NCBI RefSeq assembly: GCF_007747445.1
Contig: NZ_CP036425.1
Coordinates: forward strand, 3,642,175-3,706,174
Source: Poriferisphaera corsica
Lineage (GTDB): Bacteria; Planctomycetota; Phycisphaerae; Phycisphaerales; Phycisphaeraceae
Direction: 5' to 3'
DNA: 64,000 bases
Below the pieces are notes generated by a model. It was not told the DNA's origin, ran no database searches, and saw only the letters and a program-made list of their open reading frames with translations. The first letter of the stretch is position 1; the number at the start of each line of letters is the position of its first letter. The position numbers were made by a program, and so were the translations under genes. Below, piece after piece: positions 37,665 to 47,886 of this stretch.

Positions 37665-37704
37665 GCATACAACGAGGCATAAGCAGTTATGTGTCGTTAT
37701 AAGT

Positions 37705-39729
37705 TTATGCAGCGTCTTTGACTTTGAATTGTGCGACGAGCTGCTTGAGTGATTCGGCTTTTTCTGACAAACCGGCGGCGGCGACGCTGGCTTGTTGAGT
37801 GCCTTCACGGGACTGGTGCGTCACGGCGGCGATCGACTGAATGTTGCGTGAGATCTGCTCGGAAGCGGCGGACTGCTGCTCGGCAGCGGCGGCGATGGAC
37901 TGCACCATCTCAGCGACGTTCTCTGCGCCATCCACAATATTGTTTAGCGACTCACCGGCACGACGCGCGGAATCGACACCCTTGCCGACGATCTCGGTGC
38001 CGCTGCTCATTTTTTCGACAGCCTGATGCGTGCCGGCCTGGATACCGGAGATGAGTTCGCTGACACCGTCGGTGGCTTTGGTGGTGCGGTCGGCGAGCTT
38101 ACGGACTTCATCGGCGACAACCGCGAAGCCTCGGCCATGCTCACCGGCACGGGCGGCCTCGATGGCGGCATTGAGGGCAAGGAGGTTGGTCTGATCGGCG
38201 ATGTCATTGATGACTTCGATGATCTCGCCGATGCGTTCACCTTGCTTGCCTAACTCACCAATAGATAGGCTGGAATCGCTGACGACGGTTTCGATCTCAT
38301 TCATGCCGGACATGGTTTGCTGGACGATGTCGCCGCCGTCGAGAGCAACCTGCTTGGCATCCCCTGCACTTGAGTTGGCGTCGTGGCTTTTTTGTGCGAC
38401 TTCATTGATGGAAGCGCTCATTTCCTCGACAGCGGTAGAGATTTCCTGGACCTGGCCGGACTGCTCTTCCATGCCGGCGGCGATCTCCTCGCTGGACGCG
38501 GCGATTTGGGTCGATGCGCTGGCGACGTCGAGCGTGAGACGCATGACGTCGGAGATAGTATCGTGAACTTTTTCGACAAAGACGTTGAAAGCTTGGGCGA
38601 GGTTGCCGAGCTCGTCTTTGGAGTTGATGGTCAATCTAACGGTTAGATCGCCTTCGCCTTGAGAGATATCGTTGAGGCTATCGACAACGTTTTGGATGGG
38701 CTTGCTGATTTTGCCAGCGGCGTACCACATGAGGAAGCCTGCGATGGTGAGGCAGACGATGCCGAGTGCGATGATTTGGTAGAGGGCGGCTTTGGCGGGG
38801 GCCATGATGACCGAGCCGGGGATACGCATGGCGCTGACGAGGTACTGGCCGGTGCTGCCGAGCTCGAACGGGTAGTAGAGAACGAGATCGCCGGAAGAGG
38901 TCCAGATGTACATGGATTCACCGGTAAGCACTCTGTCTCGCAGGTTTTTAAATGCTTCGCTGTATTCGCCAAGATCTTTCCCAACGCGTGCTGCATCACC
39001 GGTATACCCAATGATCATGCCTTCGGGACTGAGAATAACGAGTTTCGCAAGACCATCAAAAGCTTCGCAGTTGTCAGCAACTTTCTGCATTTCGTCCATG
39101 GAAATGTCGAGGCCGCCAACACCGATCACGTTGTCGTCATGAAAAACAGGAAGAGCAATACTTGAAACCAAGCGTTTCACACCGTCACCATAATCCCAAA
39201 AATATGGCTCGGAAAAAGTTGTTTTCTTTTGTTGAAATGGAATATTGTACCAAGCATCCGAATCGCCAACCGTATTGTTACCGCGAACTGTCGATTCGAT
39301 TTGGCCACCGATATTTCGAACAGTGACTGCAAAAAGTTTGTTCGCATCAATTTCTTTGCCATCTTTTGGCTCGAAGCCGCTGATATCCATCGAAGAAGTG
39401 TCGACCCAGAACCATGTACTAAATGCAGACGGATTGACCAATGCAACACGGTTAGTCGTTGAGAGAGCATTCTGATAGAGGATGGGTTGTTTTTTGGATT
39501 GATCAGAAACGGCTGCGATAAAAGTTTCCGCCGATTTCACCATCGCATCCATATCCCCCTTCATATCATTTGCAGCCTCAGCCGCAACCTTCATAGCCTC
39601 CTGAACACCTCGCTCCTCGGTCTCAGTCCAGATCTGATAACCAGAAAAACCAAAGCCGCAAATCATTGCGATCATCATGGTCAGGCCACACCAGACCACA
39701 ACCTTCATACGAACGGATAAATTCCTCAT
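37705..39729 (-). CDS. Methyl-accepting chemotaxis protein
   Basis: 674 residues with the standard receptor order: membrane helix 1 at about 9-31, a periplasmic dCache-type ligand domain to about 315, membrane helix 2 ([20 protein letters not shown]), HAMP near 345-400, then the signalling coiled coil. The hairpin tip that contacts CheA/CheW is [20 protein letters not shown], followed by [18 protein letters not shown]. The C-terminus has no CheR-binding NWETF pentapeptide. The start ATG has GGAGG with 7-base spacing. No che genes are nearby; ligand unknown. Confidence 0.96.
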   Translation of the reverse strand: MRNLSVRMKVVVWCGLTMMIAMICGFGFSGYQIWTETEERGVQEAMKVAAEAANDMKGDMDAMVKSAETFIAAVSDQSKKQPILYQNALSTTNRVALVNPSAFSTWFWVDTSSMDISGFEPKDGKEIDANKLFAVTVRNIGGQIESTVRGNNTVGDSDAWYNIPFQQKKTTFSEPYFWDYGDGVKRLVSSIALPVFHDDNVIGVGGLDISMDEMQKVADNCEAFDGLAKLVILSPEGMIIGYTGDAARVGKDLGEYSEAFKNLRDRVLTGESMYIWTSSGDLVLYYPFELGSTGQYLVSAMRIPGSVIMAPAKAALYQIIALGIVCLTIAGFLMWYAAGKISKPIQNVVDSLNDISQGEGDLTVRLTINSKDELGNLAQAFNVFVEKVHDTISDVMRLTLDVASASTQIAASSEEIAAGMEEQSGQVQEISTAVEEMSASINEVAQKSHDANSSAGDAKQVALDGGDIVQQTMSGMNEIETVVSDSSLSIGELGKQGERIGEIIEVINDIADQTNLLALNAAIEAARAGEHGRGFAVVADEVRKLADRTTKATDGVSELISGIQAGTHQAVEKMSSGTEIVGKGVDSARRAGESLNNIVDGAENVAEMVQSIAAAAEQQSAASEQISRNIQSIAAVTHQSREGTQQASVAAAGLSEKAESLKQLVAQFKVKDAA

Positions 39730-39911
39730 TCCATGCCTCCACGCAGAATGAACCTAAAGACGAATACAACCCACTACAACACTGCAGGGGTTATTCCTTA
39801 TATTCCGGTATTCGTATATCGATGGGTTCCACTTAAAAGACAATGGCAGAAAACATGAATAAATGAGAAAGCAATTCCAATTTTACGGCATCTTATAGCA
39901 TATCTGGCACA

Positions 39912-40613
39912 TTATCGTGCTGTTGCCCGATAATAACTCGCTACAACTTGATCAACTGTATCAATTTCCGACTCGTCTGCGAGCAGCGCATCAATCCGCT
40001 CCATTGCTGATATCCGGTTTTCACCAAGCTCCACCAATACGTCAAGTGCATCTCGTACCAATGTCCCCCGACCGCTTGTTTTCTCTTGTTCAGGATGAGC
40101 ATCTGTACTCACTAATTCCCCGGTATCGACCACCGCCATTTCGTTGGCCGCACTAACCGCACCAATTTCCTCACGGGCGGGTGTGATATAACTCTCAACT
40201 TTATCTTTCAAAGTGACCACAATCGTTTCAGCTGTACGTTTGCCAATTTCTGGAAGACTTTGAAGCGTCGCAAGATCCCGATCCAAGATTGCACCCGCAA
40301 TCTGATGGCTCGCCAATGCCATGGCACGAAGCGCCTTGCGGTTGCCAATCCCCTTAACGGATGTAAACAGCTCATAAAAAGCTTTGTCCTGGCGTGTCAG
40401 GAAGCCTGCCAACCGCGGCACAAAGCTAGTACCTTGCCCCACACCTTCGAGATAATGCATCGTATACAGCTTCACCTCACGTCCGATCATCCCACCCAAT
40501 CGATTCACAACAAACGTTGGCAAGAGAACTTCATAAACAAAACCACCCTGAATCTCCAGCAATGCGGAGCCAGTATCGATACCGATCAATTTACCTTTAA
40601 TTTGCGCTATCAT
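39912..40613 (-). CDS. ruvA: Holliday junction DNA helicase subunit RuvA
   Basis: 233 residues, longer than the usual 200 because of an extended linker near residues 150-190. RuvA binds four-way junctions and loads RuvB for branch migration. Seen: an N-terminal OB domain (MIAQIKGKLIGI...EVLLPTFV, YLEGVGQG), tandem HhH motifs (FYELFTSVKGIGNRKALRAM and LQSLPEIGKRTAETIVV) and the small C-terminal domain ending ALLADESEIDTVDQVVASYY. No ruvB or ruvC is adjacent. Confidence 0.94.
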   Translation of the reverse strand: MIAQIKGKLIGIDTGSALLEIQGGFVYEVLLPTFVVNRLGGMIGREVKLYTMHYLEGVGQGTSFVPRLAGFLTRQDKAFYELFTSVKGIGNRKALRAMALASHQIAGAILDRDLATLQSLPEIGKRTAETIVVTLKDKVESYITPAREEIGAVSAANEMAVVDTGELVSTDAHPEQEKTSGRGTLVRDALDVLVELGENRISAMERIDALLADESEIDTVDQVVASYYRATAR

Positions 40614-40733
40614 CGTTACAAATCATACCTCACGACGACCTCTTCGCACACCCTTCGCTGCTTGTCCCCAGTTGATCGCAAGTTTTAGCCGATGATTTAT
40701 CATGTGGGCCGAGTTTATTGACTTCGAACTCGG

Positions 40734-41873
40734 ATGGGTCCCTTTATCTGCGAAGCGAGCGATATCTTGCGTTTTTTTGCTCTGATCACATCGGTCGCAG
40801 TAATCGTAACAGCCCTGCTAATCTGGGGATTGCTACGGATCGATTACCAAACACAACTCACCACTACTTATGAACCCACACGCGCAACTATTATCGAGAC
40901 GCACGTCCATAAAACATGGTTTGGCTTCTACAGACCCGTCATCACCTATCGATATCAGATCGGCGGCCAGATCTATGCATCAACGAAATACGCGCCACTA
41001 AATCAATTCGGCTCACAGCCCTGGGCGTCAAAAGTCGCCGAACAATACCAACCTCAACAAGTCACAACAGCATACGTTTCCACACAAAATCTAATGATGG
41101 CATTCCTTACCCCTCACACCACTTTCACACCTTACATTGCAACCATTTTTTCAATGCTACTAATTTTCATGACCTGCTTTTTGATCAGAAACGCAGGCAT
41201 TTTTTCTAGTAAGCCTCACACACCACATCATCCAAACCGTTATCATTGGTATCAATTAACTACAGAGCACATCCCATCTTTCTATGCCTTCGGCATGATC
41301 TTTATCTCTCTGCTCTGGTCAATTCTGATACTCCTGCCATTCATTCATTTTCTTCTTTTCGCTTACTACGATCACGAACACACCAGACTCATCATACCAA
41401 CACTCATCACAATCATTGCCGTTATGCTGACACTCATTCCAGCTACGATGGGATTTTCAGCATTACATACCGCCAAGCCAATCAAGACCATACGCGCTCT
41501 AACCACTCAGCCACAAATATTCCTCGACGCACCACTCGCCATCCGTACTGATCTTCTGTTTGCCAAAGCATGTGAAATCCAATCAATCAAAATCAACCTG
41601 ACTTGCAAACAACTCACAGGCATTACATCGCGTACTTGTTTTTCAATGACACACACCATCCAGCAACATCAGCACATCCTGCCGGGCCAGACTATCACCG
41701 GCTCACATCGCTTTAGCGTCCCTCCATCCAAACAAAGGCCATCCTCTCATTTCACACGTTTCGACTATCCACGCATCGCATGGGCTGTTGAAATACACAC
41801 AACATTCATCAACAATCGTACACTCACATGGTGTTTTCCTATTGCTGCTGAACGCACGACCTCCGAAAGATAA
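40734..41873 (+). CDS. DUF3592-domain membrane protein
   Basis: 379 residues. A first membrane helix (LRFFALITSVAVIVTALLIWG) precedes a soluble DUF3592-like beta domain (YQTQLTTTYEPTRATIIETH, PVITYRYQIGGQIYASTKYA). Further membrane helices lie near 125-150, 185-215 and 220-245, and a C-terminal extracytoplasmic beta domain is rich in Thr and His. Function unknown. It stands alone, divergent from ruvA and 68 bases before marR. Confidence 0.75.
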   Translation: MGPFICEASDILRFFALITSVAVIVTALLIWGLLRIDYQTQLTTTYEPTRATIIETHVHKTWFGFYRPVITYRYQIGGQIYASTKYAPLNQFGSQPWASKVAEQYQPQQVTTAYVSTQNLMMAFLTPHTTFTPYIATIFSMLLIFMTCFLIRNAGIFSSKPHTPHHPNRYHWYQLTTEHIPSFYAFGMIFISLLWSILILLPFIHFLLFAYYDHEHTRLIIPTLITIIAVMLTLIPATMGFSALHTAKPIKTIRALTTQPQIFLDAPLAIRTDLLFAKACEIQSIKINLTCKQLTGITSRTCFSMTHTIQQHQHILPGQTITGSHRFSVPPSKQRPSSHFTRFDYPRIAWAVEIHTTFINNRTLTWCFPIAAERTTSER

Positions 41874-41906
41874 ACACGACCTCAAAAGTCGCGACTATTA
41901 TTGAAC

Positions 41907-41932
41907 TTGACAAATTTCATTAGCCCGCTAAT
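41907..41932 (+). promoter_or_regulatory. marR promoter and operator
   Basis: TTGACA at 41907-41912 and AATTAT at 41930-41935 with 17-base spacing. Between them lies the perfect inverted repeat ATTAGC-CC-GCTAAT at 41919-41932. A start at +1 would fall on or next to the ATG at 41942. Confidence 0.7.
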
Positions 41933-41941
41933 TATATAGAT

Positions 41942-42451
41942 ATGTTTCTACTCCAAGATCTTCCAGATGAGCAAGTCATCACACATGCCCAAGCCATCCA
42001 CGGACAATTCAACCGTCAAGGCCTACTTCTCTTCCTGCAAATACTCAAAACAGGCTCAGACCTACTCAACAATCTCGATCAATTCTTATCTAAATACAAC
42101 CTCAAACATGGCCGCTGGATCACGCTCGTCTTATTGCAACGTGAACCCTCGCAAACATCCTCACCTTCTGAACTCGCAAAGAAGCAGGGAATCACACGCG
42201 CAACCATGACCAATCTTCTCAATAGTCTCGAAAATGATCTGTACATCGAACGAATTGAACACCCGACAGATGCACGCGCAACAAACGTTAAACTCACACG
42301 AAAAGGCCGAAACCTTTTAAAAAACATCATGCCACGTTACTACCAAGCAATCAATCAACTCACCGCCGAATGCTCCACCAAACAACTCAAAGATACTCAA
42401 AAAATGCTCAATCTGATTTCCGGTAAAAGCGAAGAGATTTTCAGTCAATAG
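41942..42451 (+). CDS. MarR-family transcriptional regulator
   Basis: 169 residues. The winged helix-turn-helix is at about 60-135: LKHGRWITLVLLQRE, SELAKKQGITRATMTNLLNSLE (recognition helix) and the wing IERIEHPTDARATNVKLTRKG, the MarR signature with DxR. Long N- and C-terminal helices form the dimer. No ligand is known. An ATTAGC-N2-GCTAAT operator overlaps its own promoter and recurs before the aldo-keto reductase downstream, so it most likely represses both and responds to an electrophile or quinone-like signal (inference). No Shine-Dalgarno. Confidence 0.92.
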   Translation: MFLLQDLPDEQVITHAQAIHGQFNRQGLLLFLQILKTGSDLLNNLDQFLSKYNLKHGRWITLVLLQREPSQTSSPSELAKKQGITRATMTNLLNSLENDLYIERIEHPTDARATNVKLTRKGRNLLKNIMPRYYQAINQLTAECSTKQLKDTQKMLNLISGKSEEIFSQ

Positions 42452-42527
42452 CAACATACTATTTACCCAACACATAGCGCAAAACGAAAGCACATTTACA
42501 CTGATATGCATGAAACACAATGCTTTA

Positions 42528-42541
42528 ATTAGCCTGCTAAT
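42528..42541. promoter_or_regulatory. MarR operator before the aldo-keto reductase
   Basis: ATTAGC-CT-GCTAAT, matching the 41919-41932 site at 13 of 14 bases. It overlaps a TTTAAT hexamer at 42524-42529. Confidence 0.72.
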
Positions 42542-42577
42542 CACTTGCAAGCCAAACGCCCCAACAGGATAACCACA

Positions 42578-43567
42578 ATGAGAAAACATATACTCGGCAA
42601 CAGCAACTTAGAAGCTTCCATCCTTGGTTTTGGATGCATGGGCCTCTCCGAATTCTACGGCCCGCCAACCGAAGAAGCCGAATCACTCAACATACTCAAT
42701 CACGCCTACCATAACGGAATCAACTTTTTCGACACCGCAGATATTTATGGCTGCGGACATAATGAACAACTACTATCAAAGTTCATCCGCGATAAACGCA
42801 GCAAGATCATACTCGCCACCAAATGCGCTATCGTTCGCAAACCTGGCGAATACGCAAGAAAAATTGACAACTCACCTCAATACATTCACAACGCTTGCGA
42901 CGCATCACTGAAACGCCTTCAGACTGATTACATCGACCTGTATTACATCCACAGATTCAGCGGCGAAACACCTATCGAAGACGTCATGCACGCACTCGCG
43001 AAACTCAAAACGCAAGGCAAAATCAGACAGATTGGCCTTTCCGAAGTATCCGCAAATACACTACGAAAAGCCTGTAAAATCACACCAGTAGCCGCCTTGC
43101 AAACCGAATACTCTATCTCAACACGTGATGTCGAAGCCGATATCCTTCCTACTTGCCATGATGTTGGCACGGGTTTTGTCAGCTACTCACCACTTGGTCG
43201 CGGCTTGCTCACCGGCCAGATTAAATCCTTAAACGACCTCGCCGATGATGATTTCAGACGCATCTCCCCACGATTTAACGAAGAAAATTTCAACAACAAT
43301 CTCAAACGTTTAAGCCTTCTGAACGATCTCGCTCAATCAAAAAACTGCACGCCAGGTCAAATCGCAATCGCATGGCTACTTCATCGCCCTGTACCCATAT
43401 TTCCCATTCCCGGAACCAAACGAATCAAATACTTAGATCAGAATATCCAAGCCGCAAACATCGAGCTGACTCGCGATGAAATCAGCTTAATCGACAACAG
43501 CTTTCCTCCAGGATTCTTTGGTGGCCAACGCTACCCCGAAGCTGGTATGACTGGTATCAACACATAA
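42578..43567 (+). CDS. Aldo/keto reductase
   Basis: 329 residues from ATG 42578 (MRKHILGNSN), with AGGA about 9 bases upstream; the open frame begins with TTG at 42545. TIM-barrel AKR signatures: FGCMGLSEFYG, NFFDTADIYG (catalytic Asp, Tyr), ATKCAI (Lys), DYIDLYYIHR (His), EYSISTRDVE and the NADPH-binding PIPGTKRIKYLDQNI. It reduces carbonyls to alcohols; the substrate is unknown, though this subgroup often handles aromatic or sugar aldehydes. It is the probable target of the adjacent MarR protein. Confidence 0.93.
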   Translation: MRKHILGNSNLEASILGFGCMGLSEFYGPPTEEAESLNILNHAYHNGINFFDTADIYGCGHNEQLLSKFIRDKRSKIILATKCAIVRKPGEYARKIDNSPQYIHNACDASLKRLQTDYIDLYYIHRFSGETPIEDVMHALAKLKTQGKIRQIGLSEVSANTLRKACKITPVAALQTEYSISTRDVEADILPTCHDVGTGFVSYSPLGRGLLTGQIKSLNDLADDDFRRISPRFNEENFNNNLKRLSLLNDLAQSKNCTPGQIAIAWLLHRPVPIFPIPGTKRIKYLDQNIQAANIELTRDEISLIDNSFPPGFFGGQRYPEAGMTGINT

Positions 43568-43575
43568 AAAACACT

Positions 43576-43608
43576 AAAAAAGCGGCGAATTAAATCGCCG
43601 CTTTTTTT
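43576..43608. terminator. Bidirectional terminator between reductase and dut
   Basis: AAAAAAGCGGCGA and TCGCCGCTTTTTT form a 13-bp stem, with A and T runs on both sides, between convergent genes. Confidence 0.93.
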
Positions 43609-43617
43609 AAGATCATA

Positions 43618-44085
43618 TCAATGCCCTGTATGCCCAAACCCACCAACACCCCTTGCCGTTGTAGGTAATTCATCCACCTCCAGCCACTCAACAATCGGCA
43701 CACGCTTTACAATCATCTGGGCGACACGCATCCCATTCTCGATTATAAAATCTTCTTTCCCATGATTAATCAGCGCTACCTTCACTTCTCCACGATAATC
43801 CGCATCAATCGTTCCTGGCCCGTTCGGCACACCAATCCCATGCTTAACCGCCAATCCACTCCGAGGCCGGATCTGGGCCTCCCAACCAATCGGCAGCGCC
43901 ATCGCAAAACCTGTTGGCACAAGCTCAATCTCACCTGCCTTCACAATCATCGGCTTATCCAAATGGGCATACACATCCATCCCCGCCGCATGCTCACTCT
44001 GATACGTCGGCAACTGCCCGGCCACATTCCCATCTAATCGCTTAATAGCCACCCTCACCGTTTCGATTTCAACTTGCTCCATCAT
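43618..44085 (-). CDS. dut: dUTP diphosphatase
   Basis: 155 residues, trimeric dUTPase. It hydrolyses dUTP to dUMP and PPi, keeping uracil out of DNA and feeding dTMP synthesis. All five motifs are visible: [37 protein letters not shown] and the C-terminal [11 protein letters not shown] (the P-loop-like arm). GAGG precedes the start. No thymidylate synthase is nearby. Confidence 0.97.
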   Translation of the reverse strand: MMEQVEIETVRVAIKRLDGNVAGQLPTYQSEHAAGMDVYAHLDKPMIVKAGEIELVPTGFAMALPIGWEAQIRPRSGLAVKHGIGVPNGPGTIDADYRGEVKVALINHGKEDFIIENGMRVAQMIVKRVPIVEWLEVDELPTTARGVGGFGHTGH

Positions 44086-44135
44086 CTCTTATCCTCAGAT
44101 TAAATCTATCTTTCAAACTAACAACACGCCAAATC

Positions 44136-44996
44136 TTACCATTCACCATCCAACATTTTGTGGATTGCGTAAGCAACCCCATCCTGCTCATTAGACAATG
44201 TTCTTCTATTGGCCACAATCGCAGCCTTTTCTACTGCATTCCCCATCGCAACACCTAATCCAGCATTACTCAACATCGACACGTCATTAATCTCATCCCC
44301 AATACACGCAATCCGCGACGTTTTAATACCATACTGATCTGCCAACCACCTCACCCCGCGCCACTTATCAATCCCAGCAGCAAACACCTCTAAGATATAC
44401 ACCGTATCCACCGGATCTGGCATCTGCACACCCATGAAATGCTGCACCAAAACTCGATCAGCAAACGCATCCCGAATCTTCTCTTCCATCTCAATCAGCC
44501 GAGGCCCACATGCAACCATACCAACACGCAACACCGCATGCAGATCTTCCACACCAACCCTCGGCATCGTTGCCGACCGAATACTCGATTTTTCAAACCA
44601 CCAAGATGTATTTCCCACTAACTCGCAACTACCCGTCACCAAATAATCATGCCCAACAACATTCGCATCTCGAAAACACAAAACCGCCTCAGGCTCTGCT
44701 CCCAAAAAATCAATCAGCTCTTTCGCCAAATGCGGCTCAATCTCAGCAATCTCTACGCTCTCCCCACTATTAATCTGATTTACCATCGCCCCAGTTACGA
44801 AAATCCCCACTTCTATCACGTCCACTAACCCCTCAAGTGCAAACTTAGCCTCCCGCCAACCTCGCCCCGTGCAAGGCACAACCCTCACACCTGCATCAAC
44901 CGCACGTCTTACCGCATCCTGATTCGCCTTACTCACCTCCCCATCACGCCCAAGCAGCGTTCCATCCATATCCACAGCAATCAAATCATATCTCAT
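44136..44996 (-). CDS. HAD-superfamily Cof-type (IIB) phosphatase
   Basis: 286 residues from ATG 44996 (MRYDLIAVDMDGTLL); the frame runs on to 45080. Motif I is DMDGTLL (Asp9, Asp11); the middle holds a IIB cap (LKFALEGL-type region, then SCELVGNTSWW), and motif III/IV is ACIGDEINDVSML with the metal Asp pair, followed by GLGVAMGNAVEKA. Such enzymes dephosphorylate sugar phosphates, FMN or cofactors; the substrate is open. It lies close to the cardiolipin synthase gene, and the two reading frames would overlap if the longer start were used. Confidence 0.88.
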   Translation of the reverse strand: MRYDLIAVDMDGTLLGRDGEVSKANQDAVRRAVDAGVRVVPCTGRGWREAKFALEGLVDVIEVGIFVTGAMVNQINSGESVEIAEIEPHLAKELIDFLGAEPEAVLCFRDANVVGHDYLVTGSCELVGNTSWWFEKSSIRSATMPRVGVEDLHAVLRVGMVACGPRLIEMEEKIRDAFADRVLVQHFMGVQMPDPVDTVYILEVFAAGIDKWRGVRWLADQYGIKTSRIACIGDEINDVSMLSNAGLGVAMGNAVEKAAIVANRRTLSNEQDGVAYAIHKMLDGEW

Positions 44997-45039
44997 ACAA
45001 ATATCATACCCCTGCCGCCTTGCCCTCACCACCCGAGAT

Positions 45040-46506
45040 CTACAGTAACGGCGAGCACAAAGAACACACCGCCTCACCAAACTGTCGCCAATTGCTACGA
45101 TCCCGCCAATGATCCAAATGTATCAATGTTGAATAAGTCATGTAGGTTTTTTGCTCATCCCTCAATCTTTGCGTCACATCCTTACCATACATCAACACAT
45201 TCACCTCAAAATTGAGATGAAAACTCCGCATATCAATATTCGCACTCCCCATCAGACCAAACGCATCATCCACCGTCACCGTCTTCGAATGAAGCAACCC
45301 ATTCTCAAACTGGTGAATCTTGATCCCGGAATTCAGCAAGTAATCATAATAATACTCACCAGCCAATTTCACCATTGGATGATTATTATCCTTAGGCACC
45401 ACCAATCGAACATCGACATCCCGATCCGCCGCCATACTCAACGCCAGCACCGTCGGCTCATCTGGCACAAAATACGGTGTCGTCATCACAATACGGTGCT
45501 GCGCACTATTCAACGCCGCGATTAATACACGCCTAAATGTTTCTGCTTCATAGTTTGGCCCTGTCGGCACAACCTGTGCACTCACCCCACCCACCTTCTT
45601 CGCATCTGGAAACAGCCCCATCTCATCTAATTGCTTTTGTGTCTGAAAAACCCAATCGTCTAAAAATACCCGTTGCATCTGCCAAACAATCGGCCCCTCA
45701 TATCGCCCACTCAAATCCACCCACTTCATATCATCCTGGCCACCATAGTGTTCCTCAACAACATTATGACTACCAACATACGCAACCTTACCATCAACAA
45801 TAGCTATCTTGCGATGATTACGCATATCAATCCGCGATAACTTATGTCGCAAAATATTAACAGGCAAAACAGCATGTACATCTACACCATGTTTTTTCAA
45901 TTCCCCAAAACCATGCCCCTTCACAAACCCACGACTCCCCGCCGCATCTACTAACATACGACACGCTACCCCCCGCTTCTCCGCTCTAATCAACGCATTG
46001 ACCACTCGCCTACCATAATCATCATCCACAAAAATATAGTACAGCAAATGTACATGATCACGTGCTTCATCAATATCTTTCACTAACAGATCAACATACC
46101 GTTTACTCGATGCGATAAATTGAACATCCGAACCCGTGACGATCGGATTTCCGCTCATACTCTGAGCCTGAAGTACCATTGCTTTTTGCTCTGGCTCAAC
46201 AATATCTCTCACCTTCGCCCCAACATCACCCCCTTTCTCCTTATCCTTCGCCATCATCTCCGTCATCCCAACCTGACTCTGAGTACTTGCTAAATCCAAC
46301 ACATATTTATGCTCACGCTTACGCCGCCACCCCAAATGTGTCACACCCAATATCAAATACAAAAACAGCCCAACCTCTGGCAAAAACATCACAACCACCA
46401 ACCAACTCATCTTCGAACTCGGCATCGTCGGCTTGCGCAGCACAACCAGTACCAACACGATCCTCAACACCCATTCAAAAATAAAATAAATCGTCAGCCA
46501 CGACAT
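45040..46506 (-). CDS. cls: Cardiolipin synthase
   Basis: 488 residues, phospholipase D superfamily. Two N-terminal membrane helices (about 3-23 and 33-55) anchor the enzyme. Two HKD motifs are clear: HRKIAIVDGKVAYVGSHN at 231-248 and HSKTVTVDDAFGLMGSAN at 406-423. It joins two phosphatidylglycerols to make cardiolipin and glycerol. Its tandem RDM-type tail ends with CSLCSP. The HAD phosphatase gene follows on the same strand. Confidence 0.95.
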   Translation of the reverse strand: MSWLTIYFIFEWVLRIVLVLVVLRKPTMPSSKMSWLVVVMFLPEVGLFLYLILGVTHLGWRRKREHKYVLDLASTQSQVGMTEMMAKDKEKGGDVGAKVRDIVEPEQKAMVLQAQSMSGNPIVTGSDVQFIASSKRYVDLLVKDIDEARDHVHLLYYIFVDDDYGRRVVNALIRAEKRGVACRMLVDAAGSRGFVKGHGFGELKKHGVDVHAVLPVNILRHKLSRIDMRNHRKIAIVDGKVAYVGSHNVVEEHYGGQDDMKWVDLSGRYEGPIVWQMQRVFLDDWVFQTQKQLDEMGLFPDAKKVGGVSAQVVPTGPNYEAETFRRVLIAALNSAQHRIVMTTPYFVPDEPTVLALSMAADRDVDVRLVVPKDNNHPMVKLAGEYYYDYLLNSGIKIHQFENGLLHSKTVTVDDAFGLMGSANIDMRSFHLNFEVNVLMYGKDVTQRLRDEQKTYMTYSTLIHLDHWRDRSNWRQFGEAVCSLCSPLL

Positions 46507-47143
46507 CGCTATAACACCCCGTTATTAACACCTCACCTCACCAACCTTCTTCCACACAGCTATACATTCTATCGACTCAAAATCTACCCAACCTGACACC
46601 TCATTCCCGTCTCAATAACAACGCCCCCACCCTACCCCTCAAGTCCATCTCACTCCCTCTACAACAACACATCACGCAAACAACCAAACAAAAATCTAAT
46701 CAATTCCCACAACAAGCACACAATACACTTATTCACATTTATCCAGAGAAGCCAAACCCACACCAATTAAACTCATATAAAAACTCATAAAATTTCTTTA
46801 TACGAACGTACTATATATAACCCATCCATTCCTGACAGTCCAGTAATTTATGCACCGAAACTACAACAACTTACATTTTTGCAACCCCGGAATCACTTCA
46901 AAATTAGACCATTCCAATTCTCGCAATTGATTAACAATTATTTACATCATCACAGCTTGCACGAATCAGTACTTATCATCAAAATAATATCTTAAGATTA
47001 ACCTACGCAGCATTTCTCAGCCTGGCTGTTCCCCCACCTGACATGTTGCGTGATCTTCAACCCACCCAACTCGCACACCCAAACCTCACATAACACAATG
47101 GCCGTTATCTGTCCCCAACCAATTCACAAAGTGCTCCCACACC
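46507..47143. other. Divergent AT-rich intergenic region
   Basis: 637 bases without a recognisable gene, between cls (minus) and a TetR gene (plus). It must hold both promoters. No convincing operator or repeat is visible. Confidence 0.4.
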
Positions 47144-47815
47144 ATGTCTGACCATAACCATCAAATCAACGATACAAAATCTCGCATCCTCAACATCGCC
47201 ATTGAACGATTCGCTGACAAAGGACACGACGCAGTCGGCATCCGTGAAATTGCTGCCCAATCAAGCGTTTCACTCAACACCGTCATGTACCATTTCACCT
47301 CAAAAGAAAATCTCTACCACCAGGCAATCATCCACATCCTCACGCAATCTTTTGATTTCCGTGAAATATTCAAACCCTATCTCGAATCTAACCTCACCAT
47401 ACACAATATTTCTAATGCACTATTAGATATTACCAAGAGCATCACACATTCACTCACAACCTTGCCTCACATCACCCACATTGATCTCATCGGCCGTGCA
47501 ATCTACAGTAAAGACATCGCTGTTCAGAAAATCATTTCCGAGCACGCCACACCCGCCAACGATCATCTGACCGCACTTCTCACACCGCACATCGATATCA
47601 ATGACCACAGCACCATTGAATATTTCATCGGATTATTTTGGTCGCAACTCATTCTCCACATCTCAGCGCGCGGCCTCGCCAACCTGAAATTCAACTTCCC
47701 AATCGATGCGACCCCGCCTGCAGAATACTACGACAACGCCGCCTCACAAATCACGCTCCTCATCACCCGCTACTTCAAACTTCCTGACCCAGACATCACA
47801 CTCCACACCTATTAA
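47144..47815 (+). CDS. TetR/AcrR-family regulator with CerR-type C-terminal domain
   Basis: 223 residues. The DNA-binding region is RILNIAIERFADKGHDAVGI with REIAAQSSVSLNTVMYHFTSKE, where the recognition helix ends in YHFTSK. The C-terminal ligand domain resembles the one in the regulator at 18870-19610 (THSLTTLPHITHIDLIGRAIYS, IEYFIGLFWSQLILH). It has no obvious target in the neighbourhood; the genes on either side are minus-strand. Own-promoter control is likely. Confidence 0.88.
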   Translation: MSDHNHQINDTKSRILNIAIERFADKGHDAVGIREIAAQSSVSLNTVMYHFTSKENLYHQAIIHILTQSFDFREIFKPYLESNLTIHNISNALLDITKSITHSLTTLPHITHIDLIGRAIYSKDIAVQKIISEHATPANDHLTALLTPHIDINDHSTIEYFIGLFWSQLILHISARGLANLKFNFPIDATPPAEYYDNAASQITLLITRYFKLPDPDITLHTY

Positions 47816-47886
47816 TCACACCCATCACACATAACCACCACAAATAAAACCTCCATCTCAGAGGTTAATGCGATCCATTCACACAC

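Noticed and set aside
27500-39500. Inversion of a segment as the cause of the skew reversal
   Set aside because: At least the left boundary lies inside an intact gene and no inverted terminal repeats are visible; kept only as an alternative to be tested.
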